Shown here piece after piece: positions 5,118 to 7,062 of a DNA stretch of 7,062 nt. The translations under genes and the position numbers were made by a program. This stretch comes from JALXDT01 sp964634755 (GTDB lineage: Bacteria; Acidobacteriota; Aminicenantia; JAMOAD01): positions 1 to 7,062 of the forward strand of contig CAZWJH010000109.1 of assembly GCA_964634755.1 (NCBI GenBank), given 5' to 3'. The notes beneath the pieces are model-generated. The model saw only the letters and a list, made by a program, of their open reading frames with translations, ran no database searches and was not told where the DNA came from. Position 1 is the first letter of the stretch, and each line of letters opens with the position of its first letter.

Positions 5118-6457
5118 TTTAGCTCCTTAGTTAGTTTTTTAAAGATTCCATATCCAAGAGCAGTTTTTGCACCGACTCCAAATTCAGTAAGTCCCTTTTC
5201 AAGCCATTCAACTGCTTTTGTTAACAAATCTTTTTCATTTTTACAAATTTCAGGTTTTTTTGTTCTTAAAACAACAAACTCAAACTTACCGCCTTCAACT
5301 GTTAAAAAGGGGATTGGAATTGGATTCTGCCAGTCAGCAGGAGGCTTTTTCGCCCCGTCATAGTAATCAGGATAATGAGGATTCATTATATCAACTTTGA
5401 ACTTAACATTTTCATCGGGAAAGGCATCAAGGAAAAGAATTGAGCCGGAAGATGATTTTGTTCCAAAAATACATCTTGCAAGTTTTGTTTTTTCAACAAG
5501 GGTATTTATTATACTTTGATTATTTAAATTAACATCTTTGGGGAGCTTATCCTCTATAAATTTAGCAACTTTCTCATCTCTTATATCACTTTCAATTACC
5601 GAATCAATAAAGTTAAAGTGCTTGTAAATATCATATTTATTATTATAAATGGATTTTACACTTTCAAGAGTATCTTCAGCAATCTCAACAATTGCGCTCC
5701 ATCTTGCAATACCTTTAAGAGCAGAGCCCGGAATATAAGGTATTCCATAAATGTGGTGAAGCAAAATTCCAGTTTCAGCAGGTGATGGGTTTCCAAGACC
5801 AACGATGAGGCGTGAATTTAATGACATTTTGAAAGTTTCAACATTATCTTCCCTGTAAACCTTTCCTATATTTTTGAAGATTTTTATTTTAGTTTTAGCA
5901 AATTCTTTTCCTTTTCTAAAAGCATCTCCACTATTAGTGCTCTTTACAAACTTAGTTAGGAATTTTTCTTTTTTTTCAGATAAATCATTATATGTATTTT
6001 TGTACTTCCACAGAATTTTGTTTAATAAAAGATTCAGATTGACACGTGATAAATCATTAGATATAAGATTTGAAACCATCTTAGGAATAAGTCTTTCTCC
6101 ATTAATCCTTTGCCCCTGATTATTATTTTGTCTATTACCTTGATAATGATTTCTGTTCCTGTTCTGCCTGCTCATTTTTCTCTCCTTTTTATCGTTACTT
6201 TGTGTACCAGAATTACTGCTATTATTAAAAAATGAATTAGAAATTTCTCTTTCTTCATATCTAATCTTAAAATCGCGATTTGACCTCCACTCTACTTCAA
6301 TCTCCGGCTCCTTATCAAAAATATTTTTTATTTCTTCAGAAGATGGAAAAAGCTCAATAGATCCAGGTTTTTCAGTTGATTTTTTGTAATTAAACTTATA
6401 ATGAATTTTCCCATGAGAATCTGTAAATTTTTGTATATTTCCCTTTTTATAGGTCAT
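5114..6457 (-). CDS. cmr6: Cmr6, type III-B RAMP subunit with an N-terminal extension
   Basis: Cmr6 is a RAMP subunit at the crRNA 3' end of the Cmr effector complex. Family features lie in the C-terminal 240 residues: RLIVGLGNPSPAETGILLHH (216-235), IPYIPGSALKGIARW (239-253), GSILFLDAFP (338-347), MNPHYPDYY (358-366), NPIPIPFLTV (378-387) and the Gly-rich GVGAKTALGYGIFK (427-440). At 447 residues it is longer than usual. Residues 1-72 form a beta-rich module that I do not recognise, and 74-118 are an Asn/Gln/Arg-rich linker. The ATG at 6455-6457 has AAGGAG 8 bases upstream. A second ATG (6173-6175, M95) has AAGGAG 6 bases upstream and would give a conventional 353-residue Cmr6. cmr5 ends 29 bases before it, and the stop overlaps the CARF start as ATGA. 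Confidence 0.93.
   Translation of the reverse strand: MTYKKGNIQKFTDSHGKIHYKFNYKKSTEKPGSIELFPSSEEIKNIFDKEPEIEVEWRSNRDFKIRYEEREISNSFFNNSSNSGTQSNDKKERKMSRQNRNRNHYQGNRQNNNQGQRINGERLIPKMVSNLISNDLSRVNLNLLLNKILWKYKNTYNDLSEKKEKFLTKFVKSTNSGDAFRKGKEFAKTKIKIFKNIGKVYREDNVETFKMSLNSRLIVGLGNPSPAETGILLHHIYGIPYIPGSALKGIARWSAIVEIAEDTLESVKSIYNNKYDIYKHFNFIDSVIESDIRDEKVAKFIEDKLPKDVNLNNQSIINTLVEKTKLARCIFGTKSSSGSILFLDAFPDENVKFKVDIMNPHYPDYYDGAKKPPADWQNPIPIPFLTVEGGKFEFVVLRTKKPEICKNEKDLLTKAVEWLEKGLTEFGVGAKTALGYGIFKKLTKELK
6173..6187 (-). promoter_or_regulatory. Internal ribosome-binding site and start codon within cmr6
   Basis: The minus strand reads AAGGAGAGAAAAATG followed by AGC, an AAGGAG 6 bases from an in-frame ATG at codon 95. 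It is at least as good as the site for the full-length start. It falls at the edge of the Asn/Arg-rich linker, so initiation here would separate the Cmr6 core from the N-terminal module. Confidence 0.5.
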
Positions 6458-6486
6458 TATACATCTCCTTCTATAAATTTATTTTA

Positions 6487-6834
6487 TTACTCTCCCTCAA
6501 TCATCCCCTCTGCAAAGCGTCTGAGCCAGTTTGAAAGTGAAAGGGCTTCTTTTTCCATTTTTCTGTAGGCAAAAGTATCTATGGTTAATAATTTGTCAAT
6601 TTTCCTTTTAATAAACTCATAAGCATCATCTTCTCGAAACTGTTCATTCGGTATAGTTTCCTTTACAACTTTACCTATTTCCTCATTAGAATTCAATTTG
6701 CTGTACCATTTAAAAAACTGAAGAAGTACTATCCCGTGAGCATCTTTTATCTTCTTTTTCCCATCTTTAATCTCACAACCTTTTGAAAAATAAAAAGCAA
6801 TTGTATTATAATTTACTAACTTCGCAGGCCATAA
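6487..6834 (-). CDS. cmr5: Cmr5, type III-B small subunit, 5'-truncated
   Basis: Cmr5 is the helical small subunit that lines the Cmr effector filament. The open frame gives 115 residues ending in EALSLSNWLRRFAEGMIEGE, the characteristic Cmr5 C-terminus. The TTG at 6694-6696 is not the true start, because family-like sequence continues upstream: NTIAFYFSKG and GIVLLQFFKWYSK match the usual AFYxSK helix and the segment after it. Homology fades at about KLVNY (6811-6822), and an in-frame TAA lies at 6835-6837, with no plausible start between. Some 30 or more N-terminal residues are missing. The sequence to the right belongs to an unrelated gene from another type of genome, so cmr5 is broken at that junction by rearrangement or misassembly. 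No cmr1-cmr4 is present. Confidence 0.8.
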   Translation of the reverse strand, partial: LWPAKLVNYNTIAFYFSKGCEIKDGKKKIKDAHGIVLLQFFKWYSKLNSNEEIGKVVKETIPNEQFREDDAYEFIKRKIDKLLTIDTFAYRKMEKEALSLSNWLRRFAEGMIEGE

Positions 6835-6852
6835 TTATCTAATTAATTTACA

Positions 6853-7062
6853 ATGAAAAAAGTATTTAACCTATTGTTTTCTACACGATTAACTGCAATT
6901 TTATTTATTGTATTTGCAGCCTCTATGGGCTTAGCAACCTTTATAGAAAATGACCTTGGTACGCAAACTGCAAAAGCATTGATCTATAATGCCTGGTGGT
7001 TTGAGTTGATATTGTTACTATTTATGGTCAATTTTATTGGAAATATAAAAAAGTATGATCTG
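6853..7062 (+). CDS. CcsBA/ResB-like cytochrome c biogenesis protein, N-terminal fragment
   Basis: The first 70 codons of a plus-strand gene run off the right edge. The start MKKVFNLLFSTRLTAILFIV leads into a membrane segment (about 13-30), then ATFIENDLGTQTAK (28-41), ALIYNAWWFELILLL (42-56) and a second membrane segment ending FIGNIKKY. This closely resembles the start of the fused ResB-CcsA (CcsBA) proteins of Flavobacteriia, inner-membrane proteins that export haem and attach it to c-type cytochromes. The AT-rich upstream sequence has no Shine-Dalgarno, as is usual in Bacteroidota and unlike the cas genes here. The gene is convergent in origin with nothing in the cas locus; its neighbour is the broken end of cmr5. 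The family is recognised from memory of the motif, so it is fairly but not fully certain. Confidence 0.78.
   Translation, partial: MKKVFNLLFSTRLTAILFIVFAASMGLATFIENDLGTQTAKALIYNAWWFELILLLFMVNFIGNIKKYDL

Noticed and set aside
4995..5363. 122-codon plus-strand frame
   Set aside because: It lies antisense to the well-supported CARF and cmr6 genes and shows no recognisable protein features.
5874..6119. Plus-strand frame inside cmr6, and similar ones at 1360-1542, 2857-3042, 4120-4341, 4819-5055 and 5218-5400
   Set aside because: All are shadows of the cas genes in AT-rich DNA, without ribosome-binding sites or domain motifs.
6487..6696. A complete 69-residue protein starting at the TTG of 6694-6696
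   Set aside because: Cmr5-like sequence continues in frame for at least 40 codons upstream, so this TTG is an internal Leu codon of a truncated gene.

Overview
The window is one AT-rich CRISPR-Cas locus read almost entirely on the minus strand, plus a short unrelated piece at the right end. In transcription order (right to left) it holds a 5'-truncated cmr5, cmr6, a CARF-domain gene, cas6, a CRISPR-associated primase-polymerase (CAPP), cas1, cas2, a leader, and the leader end of a CRISPR array that runs off the left edge. This is a type III-B (Cmr) system with its own adaptation module. Cmr1, Cmr2/Cas10, Cmr3 and Cmr4 are not in the window; they would be expected upstream of cmr5.

The genes fall into two blocks. 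The first (cmr5-cmr6-CARF-cas6) covers RNA-guided interference, cyclic-oligoadenylate sensing and crRNA processing. The second (CAPP-cas1-cas2) covers spacer acquisition. Three junctions are 4-base ATGA overlaps (cmr6/CARF, CAPP/cas1, cas1/cas2), and cas6 begins 2 bases after the CARF stop, so each block looks translationally coupled. The blocks are separated by 116 bp (3335-3450) holding, in transcript order, a 10-bp hairpin at the cas6 stop, a boxA-like element, a 13-base match complementary to the CRISPR repeat RNA, a second stem-loop, a TATAAT and a strong ribosome-binding site for CAPP.

The 216 bp between cas2 and the first repeat (136-351) are also organised. They hold a terminator-like hairpin, an exact 13-base copy of the rRNA boxA antitermination element, promoter-like hexamers, and a 31-codon reading frame with a near-perfect Shine-Dalgarno whose stop codon lies inside the first CRISPR repeat. 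boxA elements in CRISPR leaders are known to bind NusB/NusE and suppress Rho-dependent termination in arrays. The second boxA-like site in front of the adaptation genes, and the repeat-complementary tract beside it, are the most interesting unexplained signals here.

From about 6831 rightwards the sequence changes character. It carries the first 70 codons of a plus-strand CcsBA/ResB-like cytochrome c biogenesis protein of the kind found in Bacteroidota (Flavobacteriia), with no Shine-Dalgarno. The cas genes use strong AGGAGG-type sites and look like those of thermophilic or anaerobic bacteria (for example Deferribacterota, Aquificota or Thermotogota; this is a low-confidence guess). The break falls inside cmr5, so the right end is either an assembly chimera or a recent rearrangement.
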